A stretch of DNA of 14,524 bases from an uncultured Myxococcales bacterium (GTDB taxonomy: Bacteria > Myxococcota_A > UBA9042), in the NCBI GenBank assembly GCA_903917305.1, contig CAIXAA010000796.1, positions 1-14,524 on the forward strand, in the 5' to 3' direction. Below are positions 1-7,227 of this stretch, in pieces; the first letter of the stretch is position 1, and every line of letters starts with the position of its first letter. The notes under the pieces are model-generated. The model was not told where the DNA came from. It did no database searches and worked only from the letters and a program-made list of their open reading frames with translations. A program made the position numbers and the translations under genes.

Positions 1-1096
1 CCAGCGCCACCAGCATGTGCGTCTCGAGGTAGTTCACGAAGGTCAGCAGCACCGAAGGCGCCAGCGCCACCAGCACCGGAATCGAGCGGCCATAGCCCGC
101 GCCCAGCGCGTAGACGATGAGCGGTTGCAACCCCAGGTACGGCAAGGCGATCAGGCCTGCCATCGCGCACAGTCCGGCGCCGATCAGCAGCCGCAGGGTC
201 ACGCCGTGCAGCGCGACGGCAGCGCGCGGATCACTCTGGATCTTCTGGCTGAGCGCGGGAAAGGTCGCCGCGAGCAGCACCGCGGGCACGAAGCTCAGGT
301 TCTCGAAGAGCTTGTACGCGACGCTGTAGATGCCGGTCTCGACGTCGCCGCGCAGGGCGGTGAGCATCAGCACATCGACCTTGAAATACACGAGGCTGGC
401 GACGATCGCGATGCCCAGCGGCAGCACTTCGCGGCCAAAGCGCGAGAGCATGGCGCGCGACCAGCCGTATTCGGGCCGGGCGACCTGCAAGGCGAGGCGC
501 GCGGTGTAGACCAGCGCCGTGCCATTGGCCAGGAGCATGCAGGCGGAGACGAGCACCATCGCGGACATCGGGTCGGAGACGATCGGGTGGATGTGCCGCC
601 ACCAGACGATGCCGGTGCCGACCAGGGACAACTGCAGGATCGCGTGCAGGCTGCTGGCGCGTGCCTCGAGCTTGAGGCGCTGAACACCGCGGAAGATTTG
701 GTAGATCGCTTCGATGGTCGTGATGCACAGGCTGGACAGGCCGGCCAGGGCGACCGTCCAGGCGAGGTAGGTGTTGCCGATGTGCCACCAGGTGATGCCG
801 CCCATCAGGACGAGGTAGCCGGCACCCAGCGCCGCCTTGAGCGTGAAGACGTGGCCGACGATGCGGCCGGTCGGCGCGGAATCACGGGCGATTTCGCGGG
901 TCAGGAACAGGCCCAGGCCCAGGTCCGTCATCTGCACGGCCAGCAAGGCCAGGTTCAGCGCGTAGTTGTATTGGCCATAGGCAGCCGGCGCGAGCGCGCG
1001 CGCGACCAGGCCCATGAGCACCAGGCGCAAGCTCTTTTCGATGAGCGTGCCCAAGGTCTTCCAGCCGATATTGCGGGCAATGCGCTGCGCGAACAA
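1..1096 (-). CDS. Wzx-type polysaccharide flippase (partial, 3' end outside window)
   Basis: About 365 residues are visible on the minus strand, and the frame is open to the left edge. It reads as a polytopic membrane protein of the polysaccharide-biosynthesis (MATE/MOP superfamily) flippase type. The N-terminus reads RIARNIGWKTLGTLIEKSLR and then ARALAPAAYGQYNYALNLA, the usual opening of Wzx/RfbX proteins, followed by repeated hydrophobic helices. A later segment reads YFKVDVLMLTALRGDVETGI and then YSVAYKLFE, also typical of the family. By family knowledge it moves an undecaprenyl-diphosphate-linked oligosaccharide across the inner membrane. The start is probably TTG at 1096: an in-frame TGA lies 12 nt upstream, and a GAGG-like ribosome site overlaps that stop. 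The first in-frame ATG lies within the first helix and would truncate the family N-terminus. It is the last visible gene of the minus operon, 60 bp after the phosphoglycosyltransferase. Confidence 0.85.
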   Translation of the reverse strand, partial: MFAQRIARNIGWKTLGTLIEKSLRLVLMGLVARALAPAAYGQYNYALNLALLAVQMTDLGLGLFLTREIARDSAPTGRIVGHVFTLKAALGAGYLVLMGGITWWHIGNTYLAWTVALAGLSSLCITTIEAIYQIFRGVQRLKLEARASSLHAILQLSLVGTGIVWWRHIHPIVSDPMSAMVLVSACMLLANGTALVYTARLALQVARPEYGWSRAMLSRFGREVLPLGIAIVASLVYFKVDVLMLTALRGDVETGIYSVAYKLFENLSFVPAVLLAATFPALSQKIQSDPRAAVALHGVTLRLLIGAGLCAMAGLIALPYLGLQPLIVYALGAGYGRSIPVLVALAPSVLLTFVNYLETHMLVAL

Positions 1097-1156
1097 CGGC
1101 GGACCTCAGGGCGGCGCGGGCCCAACATTGTTTCGAACCAGACACGGCAGCAAGCG

Positions 1157-1921
1157 CTATTCGCCTGCGACGACGGCGGAGAAGGTGCGCACGAGGATGC
1201 GAAGATCCAGCAGAAGCGAGAAGTTGCGGACATAGAAGACGTCGCATTCGGTGCGCGATTCGATCGACACGTTGCCGCGCAGACCGTTGACCTGCGCCCA
1301 GCCGGACAGGCCGGGCCGTATGACGTGGCGCAGGTCGTAGTCCTTGATGTTCTGGCGAAAGCGCGAGACGAACACCGGGCGCTCCGGGCGCGGGCCCACG
1401 AGGCTCATGTCGCCGACGAGGATGTTCCAGAGCTGCGGCAGTTCGTCCAGGCTGGTGCGGCGCAGCAGGCCGCCGACGCGCGTGACGCGGGTGTCGTTGC
1501 TGCGCGCCCAGCGCGGTCCGCCGCGTTCGGCATCGGTGTACATCGAGCGAAACTTGAAGATTTCAAACAGTTGTCCATTGCGCCCGACCCGCACCTGCTT
1601 GTAGAGCACGGGGCCATCGCTGTCGAGCTTGACGGCCAGCGCCATCAGGCCGAGCGCCGGCGACGCACCGGCCAGCGCCAGCGCCGACAACCCCACGTCC
1701 GCACACCGCTTGAGCGCCATCTGCACCGGGTGGTGCGGCAGCGTCTCGTGCACCGGCTCGAACACCGGGCCGTCCATGTCCTCGGTCTGCGCGACCTGCT
1801 TGGACGGACCCTCTTTGCCCAGCGTGTCGTCCACCGGCGGCTCGGGGTGCAGAGGGGTGACGGTAGCGCCTTCAGCCTTGCTGCGGCGCGGGTTGCGGGG
1901 GACAGAAGCGGCGGGAGACAT
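1157..1921 (-). CDS. Polyprenyl-phosphate phosphoglycosyltransferase (bacterial sugar transferase, small monotopic form)
   Basis: This 254-aa enzyme should transfer a sugar-1-phosphate from a nucleotide sugar to undecaprenyl phosphate, the first step of lipid-linked glycan assembly. Visible landmarks are a single hydrophobic re-entrant segment at about residues 74-98 with a central Pro, then DSDGPVLYKQVRVGRNG (100-116) and FKFRSMYTDAE. The catalytic Asp-Glu pair is in TSLDELPQLWN (D159, E160), followed by DMSLVGPRPERP and RPGLSGWAQVNGLRG (202-216). The four-helix N-terminal domain of full-length WcaJ/WbaP proteins is missing. In its place are about 65 polar, Pro-rich residues, so it resembles the small PglC-like architecture. 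Its ATG overlaps the TGA of the upstream glycosyltransferase by one base (TGATG), with GGAG about 9 nt upstream, which implies translational coupling. The sugar transferred cannot be told from sequence. Confidence 0.92.
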   Translation of the reverse strand: MSPAASVPRNPRRSKAEGATVTPLHPEPPVDDTLGKEGPSKQVAQTEDMDGPVFEPVHETLPHHPVQMALKRCADVGLSALALAGASPALGLMALAVKLDSDGPVLYKQVRVGRNGQLFEIFKFRSMYTDAERGGPRWARSNDTRVTRVGGLLRRTSLDELPQLWNILVGDMSLVGPRPERPVFVSRFRQNIKDYDLRHVIRPGLSGWAQVNGLRGNVSIESRTECDVFYVRNFSLLLDLRILVRTFSAVVAGE

Positions 1922-3111
1922 CAGCTTGCAGCTCCGTTCTGGCGACGTGGGGCCGGCGCGGCAACCCCGCGTCTTGCCTGGGCAAGTGCATCGTCCACAG
2001 CGGCACGCATCCGCGCAAGGAAGGCGGCGCGGTCAAAACCCTTGGCGTGGTCGCGACACGCCTGCGCTTGGATTCCCAACCCATCCAGCCGCGCAATGGC
2101 TTGCGCCAGGGCAGCAGGCTCAGGAGCATCGAAAAACACGCCGGTTTTTCCGTCCACGACGCTCTCGAGCGCGCCACCTTTGCGAAAGGCCACGACCGGC
2201 ACGCCGGCCGCCTGCGCTTCGAGGGGCACGATACCAAAGTCCTCTTCGCCCGGGAAGATCAGCGCGCGGGCGCCGGCGTACCACTTCGCCAGGTCCTCCT
2301 CCGCCACGCGGCCGATGAAGCGCACGTTCGGCGGCGCCGTCTTCTCGAGCCGCTCGCGCTCCGGACCATCGCCGACGATGACGAGAGGTCGCTCCGGCAT
2401 CAGGCGGAAGGCTTCGATGGCGAGATCCACGCGCTTGTAGGGCACCATGCCGCCCAGCACGAGGTCGTACTCGCCGGGACCGTCCCGCGGGATGTCCTCG
2501 AAGCGGTCAAACTCCACCGGCGGCGCCACGACGACCGAATCGCGACCGTAGAACGCCTTGATCTTGCTCGCCGTATTGTGGCTGTTGGCGACAAACGCAT
2601 GGACGCGCACCGCCGTCGCCTTGTCCCATTGGCGCAGCCAGGAGGCGCCCAGCGACAGCAACGGCGTGGCAACCTGCAGCAGCTTGTGGCTGCCGCGCAC
2701 GTAATCCGCAGTGCGATCCCAGGCATAGCGCATCGGCGTGTGGCAGTAGCACACATGCACCGCGCCCGGCGCGACGATCACCGCCTTGGCTGCGCAATGG
2801 CTGGACGACACGACGAGATCGTAGCTGCTCAAGTCGAGCGCCTCGATCGCCGCCGGGTACAGCGGCAGCAGCCAGCGGTGGCGGCGATGCGCGCCGGGCA
2901 GCTTGTCGGCAAACGAGGTGACGTGCTTCATCGCCTCGATGCGCGGCGTCGCCACGCCCGGGATGCGCACCAGCGTGTGCAACGTCGCGTCGGGGAACAG
3001 CTCGCACAGGCCGTCGAGCACGCGCTCGCCGCCGCGCAGGGTCACGAGCCAGTCGTGCACGAGGGCGACGCGCAGACCGGGCTGGCTGGATGGGGCGTGG
3101 TGGTTCGGCAA
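1921..3111 (-). CDS. GT4-family glycosyltransferase
   Basis: This 396-aa GT-B fold enzyme probably adds a sugar to the lipid-linked glycan on the cytoplasmic face. The N-terminal domain opens with LRVALVHDWLVTLRGGERVL (13-32), the acceptor-side loop of the family, and carries CYCHTPMRYAWDR (121-133). The C-terminal domain has GMVPYKRVDLAIEAF (221-235), with the phosphate-binding K226/R227, then VIVGDGPERERL, and the EX7E motif with E290 and E298 in GEEDFGIVPLE. The HTPMRYAWD and PYKRVDLAI signatures are frequent in the WbaZ/mannosyltransferase-like subgroup, but the donor sugar is not determined. The start is TTG at 3111, preceded by AGGAG about 10 nt upstream; an in-frame TAG lies 33 nt before it and there is no ATG alternative. 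It lies 42 bp after the oxidoreductase and overlaps the next gene by one base. Confidence 0.92.
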   Translation of the reverse strand: MPNHHAPSSQPGLRVALVHDWLVTLRGGERVLDGLCELFPDATLHTLVRIPGVATPRIEAMKHVTSFADKLPGAHRRHRWLLPLYPAAIEALDLSSYDLVVSSSHCAAKAVIVAPGAVHVCYCHTPMRYAWDRTADYVRGSHKLLQVATPLLSLGASWLRQWDKATAVRVHAFVANSHNTASKIKAFYGRDSVVVAPPVEFDRFEDIPRDGPGEYDLVLGGMVPYKRVDLAIEAFRLMPERPLVIVGDGPERERLEKTAPPNVRFIGRVAEEDLAKWYAGARALIFPGEEDFGIVPLEAQAAGVPVVAFRKGGALESVVDGKTGVFFDAPEPAALAQAIARLDGLGIQAQACRDHAKGFDRAAFLARMRAAVDDALAQARRGVAAPAPRRQNGAAS

Positions 3112-3153
3112 GGTCGCTGATCTCCTCTCACTGCGCGCAGGCTACGGCCGCAG

Positions 3154-4605
3154 CTACCCTTTCGCAACCTTGGTCGCGTCGAGCACGGGCGCGATCGCGC
3201 GGTCGTAGAGGTCCGTGGCCAGCAGGCCCTCCGGATCCAACTCCTTGCGCACATCCGCGAACTTCTTCATGTTCTCTGCAGGGAACGCCGCCGCCACCGA
3301 CGCCGGGCGCAGCGTCGCGTCCTTGGCGAAGTAGAAGCGCCCGCCGGCCTTGACCACGATGTCGTCGATCTCGTGGCACAGCGCCCACAGCCGCTCGCGG
3401 TTGCCCTTGGTCACGCGGAAATCCTGCGCCAGCGAGTAGCCGTCCAGGCCGTGGGTGAGCAGGTACGGATCCGGCCGGTGGCGCTTCATCACCGCCAGCC
3501 AGGTCGGCAGCCCGCGCGCCTGCTCCAGCGCCAGGACCTGGCGAAACACCTCGCGCGCCTTGTCTTTCGGCACGAAGATCTGGTGCTGGATCAGGCCGTC
3601 CGGCTTGTAGATGAACTTCCAGTTCGGCACGTAGTCGAGCAGGAAGTGGAACGCCGCGTGGGTCTGGCGGTAGCGCTTGTCGTGCTCCAGCAGGCGGCCC
3701 GACCAGTATTTCGCGACGTTGATGAGGCGCATGCCGAGATCGTGGGCAAACGGCTTCATCAGCATCCACATCCACGACTTGGGCAGGATGCCGAACAGGC
3801 GGCTGGGCAGCGACTGCGCCGCGACCGTCAGCATCCGCCGCGGATCCGGATCGGCGCCTTCCTTGACCTGGTGCGCGACGTGCACCAGCCCGCGCCCCAA
3901 CCCCTTGCCGCCGCAGAAGCCGTCGAGCCAGCCGACGAGGTAGTCGGAGCGGTCCTGCCACTCATCGAAGATGCGAAACATCTCTTCGAGATCCGGCGCT
4001 GCCAGCGCGTGCACGTCGAGGAAGCCGGAGTAGATGTGCTTGAGCTGGAGCTCGACTTCGAGGACCACGCACAGCTCGCCCAGGCCGCCGATGATGGCGT
4101 GCAGCAGGTCGGCGTCGTGCTCGGGCGTCAGCGTGCGCTCGCTGCCGTCGACCATCATCACGCGCAGGCTGCGGACGTGCTCGCCGATGGGCCCGACGCC
4201 AAAGGCGTTCTTGCCGTGGATGTTCATGGCGACGGCGCCGCCGAGGGTCGGCTCCATCGTGCCGGAGACGACCGGCGGCCACCAACCGTCCGCGAGGCAG
4301 TGCTGCCAGATCTGGCGCAAGGTCGTGCCGGCTTCGGCGCGCACGCGGCCGCTGGCGGGGTCCCACGCAAGGATGCGGTTCATCTGCGAAAGATCGACGA
4401 CGAGCTTGCCGTTGCCGCTGGCGGCGTCGCCGTAGGAGCAGCCCGATCCGCGCAGCGCGACCTTCAAGCCCTGGCTGCGGGCCAGCTGCAGCGCGGCGCG
4501 CACGCCATCCGCGGAAGTGGGCCGAATGACGAGCGCTTGCCCGCCGACGGCCATGCCCCAGCCGGAGACGTTTTCTGTGCGTGGCGACAAGGACGTGGCG
4601 CTCAT
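3154..4605 (-). CDS. DprE1-like FAD-binding oxidoreductase (polyprenyl-phospho-ribose 2'-oxidase family)
   Basis: This 483-aa protein has vanillyl-alcohol-oxidase-type FAD architecture. Residues 51-60 (LRGSGCSYGD) form the first FAD loop. Residues 121-145 hold LGGAVAMNIHGKN followed by GPIGEHVRSL, which matches the IHGKN...G.HVRS block of mycobacterial DprE1. The C-terminal substrate region ends in GGRFYFAKDATLRP, with K428 at the essential-lysine position. DprE1 oxidises decaprenyl-phospho-ribose at C2', and DprE2 then reduces the keto product to the arabinose form. Here the lipid is presumably undecaprenyl. At the position of the mycobacterial active-site cysteine targeted by benzothiazinones, the sequence reads GYSLAQDF (A393). 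The start is ATG 4605, which overlaps the TGA of the upstream DprE2-like gene as ATGA; a longer upstream frame only reads into that gene. A general D-arabinonolactone-oxidase relative is the main alternative, but the paired reductase favours DprE1. Confidence 0.88.
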   Translation of the reverse strand: MSATSLSPRTENVSGWGMAVGGQALVIRPTSADGVRAALQLARSQGLKVALRGSGCSYGDAASGNGKLVVDLSQMNRILAWDPASGRVRAEAGTTLRQIWQHCLADGWWPPVVSGTMEPTLGGAVAMNIHGKNAFGVGPIGEHVRSLRVMMVDGSERTLTPEHDADLLHAIIGGLGELCVVLEVELQLKHIYSGFLDVHALAAPDLEEMFRIFDEWQDRSDYLVGWLDGFCGGKGLGRGLVHVAHQVKEGADPDPRRMLTVAAQSLPSRLFGILPKSWMWMLMKPFAHDLGMRLINVAKYWSGRLLEHDKRYRQTHAAFHFLLDYVPNWKFIYKPDGLIQHQIFVPKDKAREVFRQVLALEQARGLPTWLAVMKRHRPDPYLLTHGLDGYSLAQDFRVTKGNRERLWALCHEIDDIVVKAGGRFYFAKDATLRPASVAAAFPAENMKKFADVRKELDPEGLLATDLYDRAIAPVLDATKVAKG

Positions 4606-5339
4606 ATCGACAACCGCTTGAAGATGAAGGAAGGCATGTGCTGGAGAATGTGCATGATCAGCCACCACTGGCCGGGCACGTAGACCGTGTTCTCGCCGCG
4701 CTCCACGGCTTTGGCGATGCGCGCCGCAGCCTTCTCGGCGGAGATCGTCATCGGCATCTTGCCGCGCCCCTCGATCATCGGCGTCTGCACCGGGCCGGGC
4801 TTGATCGTGACGACGTGAATTCCTTTCAAGGACAGACGGTTGCGTAGCGCTTCGAGGTAGTGGTGCAGCGCCGCCTTGGACGCGCCGTAGGCCGGATGCG
4901 GCCGACGACCGCGATCGCCGGCCACCGAGCCGATGCCGCACAGCGTGCCGGAGCCGCGCCTGGCGAAGTCGCGGGCGCCGCAGTTCAGCCAGGCCATCGC
5001 GCCGACGACGTTAACCTCAATCATTTCGCGGTCTTTTTCGGTGTTGAACTCGTCGATGCCGACCTCGGGCATGACACCCGAGGCGTAGATCAGCGCATCG
5101 ACGCCGCCCATTGCACCGCTGAGGCGCTGCCAGGATGCCTCGACCGCCGCCGTGTCCTTCGCGTCGCACGGCTCGACCAGGGCAGTGGCGCCGCGAGCGC
5201 GCACCTGCTCCGCGACGCGCTCCAACTCCGCGGCACGGCGCGCGACAAGGGCGATGCTGCGTCCGGGACGCGCCATCTCGAGGGCCAGCGCGGCGCCGAT
5301 CCCCGAAGAAGCGCCAACGATCACGATGCGATTGAGCAT
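4602..5339 (-). CDS. DprE2-like short-chain dehydrogenase/reductase
   Basis: This 245-aa Rossmann-fold SDR has the nucleotide-binding GASSGIG at residues 9-15, N110 in EVNVVGA, S138 in GIGSVAG, and the catalytic Y151/K155 in AYGASKAAL. The GDRGRRPHPAYGASKAAL region and the C-terminal tail (LIMHILQHMPSFIFKRLSI) closely resemble mycobacterial DprE2, which ends in a similar amphipathic HIPRSIFRKLPI-type tail that probably contacts membrane. It would reduce the 2-keto intermediate made by the adjacent oxidase to polyprenyl-phospho-arabinose. The start ATG 5339 has a strong GGAGG five nt upstream; the frame is open farther upstream, but that sequence is not family-like. It is the first gene of the minus operon, overlaps the next by four bases, and lies divergent from the GT-C-like gene. 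A generic SDR role is less likely given the tail and partner. Confidence 0.9.
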   Translation of the reverse strand: MLNRIVIVGASSGIGAALALEMARPGRSIALVARRAAELERVAEQVRARGATALVEPCDAKDTAAVEASWQRLSGAMGGVDALIYASGVMPEVGIDEFNTEKDREMIEVNVVGAMAWLNCGARDFARRGSGTLCGIGSVAGDRGRRPHPAYGASKAALHHYLEALRNRLSLKGIHVVTIKPGPVQTPMIEGRGKMPMTISAEKAAARIAKAVERGENTVYVPGQWWLIMHILQHMPSFIFKRLSI

Positions 5340-5362
5340 ACCAGCCTCCAAAGCGGCCGCGG

Positions 5363-5391
5363 ATGGTACGCCCCGGCCGGCGGGCGGGCAA
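5363..5391 (-). promoter_or_regulatory. Candidate sigma-70-type promoter of the glycan operon
   Basis: Read on the minus strand, TTGCCC (5391-5386), a 17-nt spacer and TACCAT (5368-5363) give a 4/6 plus 4/6 match to the -35 and -10 consensus. The predicted start would leave a leader of about 17 nt containing the GGAGG of the DprE2-like gene. This is a pattern match only; high GC and the modest boxes leave it uncertain. Confidence 0.35.
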
Positions 5392-5445
5392 GTTGCGCCA
5401 GCTTGCCGTGCGTGGCAGGCTCCTTGGCCCTCCTTGGAAACGCGC

Positions 5446-7143
5446 ATGCCCAGCCCTCGTCCCTCTTCGCAACCCCTGCCGCGCTTCTGGGTTCTCGGCT
5501 TTTGCGCGATCAGCGCGCTGGCCTACCTCTGGCTGTTCAACTACAGCGAGCCCATCAACAATCCCAACGAGAACGTGCGCGTCTACATGGTGCGCGCGCT
5601 GGCGGAGCACCACACCTACGAGATCGCGCGCCGCGGGCCGACCGGCGATCACGGCCCGGTCTACGACCAGTGGGGCTATGTCAATGACAAAGCACTGGTT
5701 TGCGACGATCCGCACGGCAAGGCGCCGGACTGCGCCGGCAAGCTCTACGCCGCCAAGGCTCCGGGCATGGGCTTTCTCGGTGTGCTGCCCCACCTCGCCC
5801 ATCTGAAGTTCCGCCACGCGATGCACTGGCCCGAGCCGTCCAAGGCCGCCGTCATCTGGTGGCTGCGCTTTTCCTGCGTGATCCTGCCGACGCTCCTCGC
5901 GCTGCTCTGGCTCGCCCGGCACCTGGTCCAGCGCCTCGATCGGCCGCGCATCGGCCTCGCGGTGACGCTGGCGGCGGCGCTCGGCTCCCTGTCGCTGACG
6001 TACGGCCAGGTCTTCGCCGGCCACCAGACGTCGGGTCTCGCGCTTTTGCTGTGTTTTGCCGCGATCGTGCGCGCTGGTCCTTCGGGCCATCCGCTGGCGG
6101 TCGCGCTCGCGGGTTTCGGCGCTGCGGCGGCGGCCTGCATCGAGTTCCCGGCCGGTCCGCCGGGCGCCCTGCTGCTCGGCTGGCTGCTGCTGCGCCGGCG
6201 CTGCGCCAAGGATCTCCTGTGGCTTGCCCTGGGCGCCGCGCTTCCCACCGGCCTGCTGGCGCACTTCGACACGGTGGCCTTCGGCGCGCCCTGGCACCTG
6301 CCGTACAGCCACTTGGAAAACCCCAGTTTTGTCCAAGACATCGCGCCGGGCATCTTCGGCATCTCCTTGCCCAACAAGGAGAAGACCCTCGGCTCACTGT
6401 TCTCGCCCTACACCGGCCTCTACTTCTTCGCGCCGTGGATGGCCTTGGCCTGGCTCGGTTTTCTCGGCATGCGCAGCGCCCGCGCCGTGCAGGGCGCGAC
6501 GTCCTTCTGGCTCGATCGCCGCGCCGAGGCCCTCCTCGCCTTCCTGGTCTGCTTGTATTTCCTCTACTTCCAGTGCTCGCACAGCCTGTGGCGCGGCGGC
6601 TGGGTCGTCGGGCCGCGCTACATCACCGCGATGGTGCCCTTTGCCGCCATCGCCGCCGCCCACGGCATCGACGCGCTGCCCAGCCTGCCGCGCCGCATCA
6701 CCGCATGGCTGCTCGCGATCTCCGGCGCGGTCGCCATCGTGGTCACCGGCCTGGCGTCGGCCGTCTCGCAAGGCTTCCCGATCGGCGTGCACAACCCGCT
6801 CAACGAGGTCATCGGCCCGCTGCTGAGCCTGGGCTGGGTGGCGCGCAACCCATTGATGGATCTCAAGGTTCCCGGCGTGTGGAGCGCGCTGCCCTACTTC
6901 GCGGCGCTGGCCGCCGGTGCGCTGTGGATGGCGGTGCTGCTGGCTGCGGAGGCGCCGCTGTCCGGCTGGAAACGTTTTGTTGGCCCAGGGTTGCTGCTGC
7001 TGTTCGCGGCGGTGGCGGTGGCTGGGCTGTGGCGCATCCAGGGGCCGCGGCCGCAGTCCGTGCGCGACGAGTGCATCGACTTCCTGACCAGCACCTGGAC
7101 GCCGCCGCATCCGCCGGGCGCGAAACTTCGTTCAAAACCGTAG
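5446..7143 (+). CDS. Polytopic membrane protein, probable GT-C-type glycosyltransferase
   Basis: This 565-aa protein has about 11-12 hydrophobic helices: one at residues 14-33, then a group from about 145, and a final one near 540-555. A polar loop of roughly 110 residues follows the first helix. That loop holds NNPNENVRVYMVRAL (38-52), GYVNDKALV (77-85) and LYAAKAPGMGFLGVLP (100-115). An acidic residue in the first extracytoplasmic loop is typical of GT-C enzymes that use polyprenyl-phospho-sugars; E42 and D81 are candidates. Two cysteines (86, 96) could form a disulfide there. A second loop holds PSFVQDIAPGIFG and GSLFSPYTGLYFFAP, and GGWVVGPRYITAMVPF lies near residue 385-400. The ATG at 5446 directly precedes the first helix; the ribosome site is weak. 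The gene is divergent from the DprE2-like gene. GT-C assignment rests on topology and motif style; substrate and acceptor are unknown. Confidence 0.7.
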   Translation: MPSPRPSSQPLPRFWVLGFCAISALAYLWLFNYSEPINNPNENVRVYMVRALAEHHTYEIARRGPTGDHGPVYDQWGYVNDKALVCDDPHGKAPDCAGKLYAAKAPGMGFLGVLPHLAHLKFRHAMHWPEPSKAAVIWWLRFSCVILPTLLALLWLARHLVQRLDRPRIGLAVTLAAALGSLSLTYGQVFAGHQTSGLALLLCFAAIVRAGPSGHPLAVALAGFGAAAAACIEFPAGPPGALLLGWLLLRRRCAKDLLWLALGAALPTGLLAHFDTVAFGAPWHLPYSHLENPSFVQDIAPGIFGISLPNKEKTLGSLFSPYTGLYFFAPWMALAWLGFLGMRSARAVQGATSFWLDRRAEALLAFLVCLYFLYFQCSHSLWRGGWVVGPRYITAMVPFAAIAAAHGIDALPSLPRRITAWLLAISGAVAIVVTGLASAVSQGFPIGVHNPLNEVIGPLLSLGWVARNPLMDLKVPGVWSALPYFAALAAGALWMAVLLAAEAPLSGWKRFVGPGLLLLFAAVAVAGLWRIQGPRPQSVRDECIDFLTSTWTPPHPPGAKLRSKP

Positions 7144-7227
7144 ATGGAGCAGGGCCTGCTTGCCTTCACGGGCGTGTGCATTCTCTTGGCCGGGCACCGC
7201 AGGTTCTAGACATCGGCCGCAAGGCCA

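Noticed and set aside
17..2440. A very long open frame on the plus strand
   Set aside because: It is antisense to the flippase, phosphoglycosyltransferase and GT4 genes. Its product is Arg/Gln/His-rich with no family motifs, as expected for the reverse of GC-rich coding DNA.
3373..4683. A 436-codon plus-strand frame opposite the DprE1-like gene
   Set aside because: It is antisense to a well-supported FAD enzyme, has no family motifs, and its composition is typical of a mirror frame.
5413..5428. A sigma-54-like site upstream of the GT-C-like gene
   Set aside because: The -24 TGGCAG is good, but the position that must be GC in the -12 box is GG, so the required dinucleotide is missing.
5340..5447. 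N-terminal extension of the DprE2-like reductase to 5447
   Set aside because: The extra 36 residues are not SDR-like. The ATG at 5339 has a strong GGAGG and begins directly at the Rossmann strand.
7144..7227. A terminator between the convergent GT-C-like and esterase genes
   Set aside because: Only short stems are present (for example 7148-7160, and GGCC/GGCC near 7215-7226) and neither strand has a T-run.
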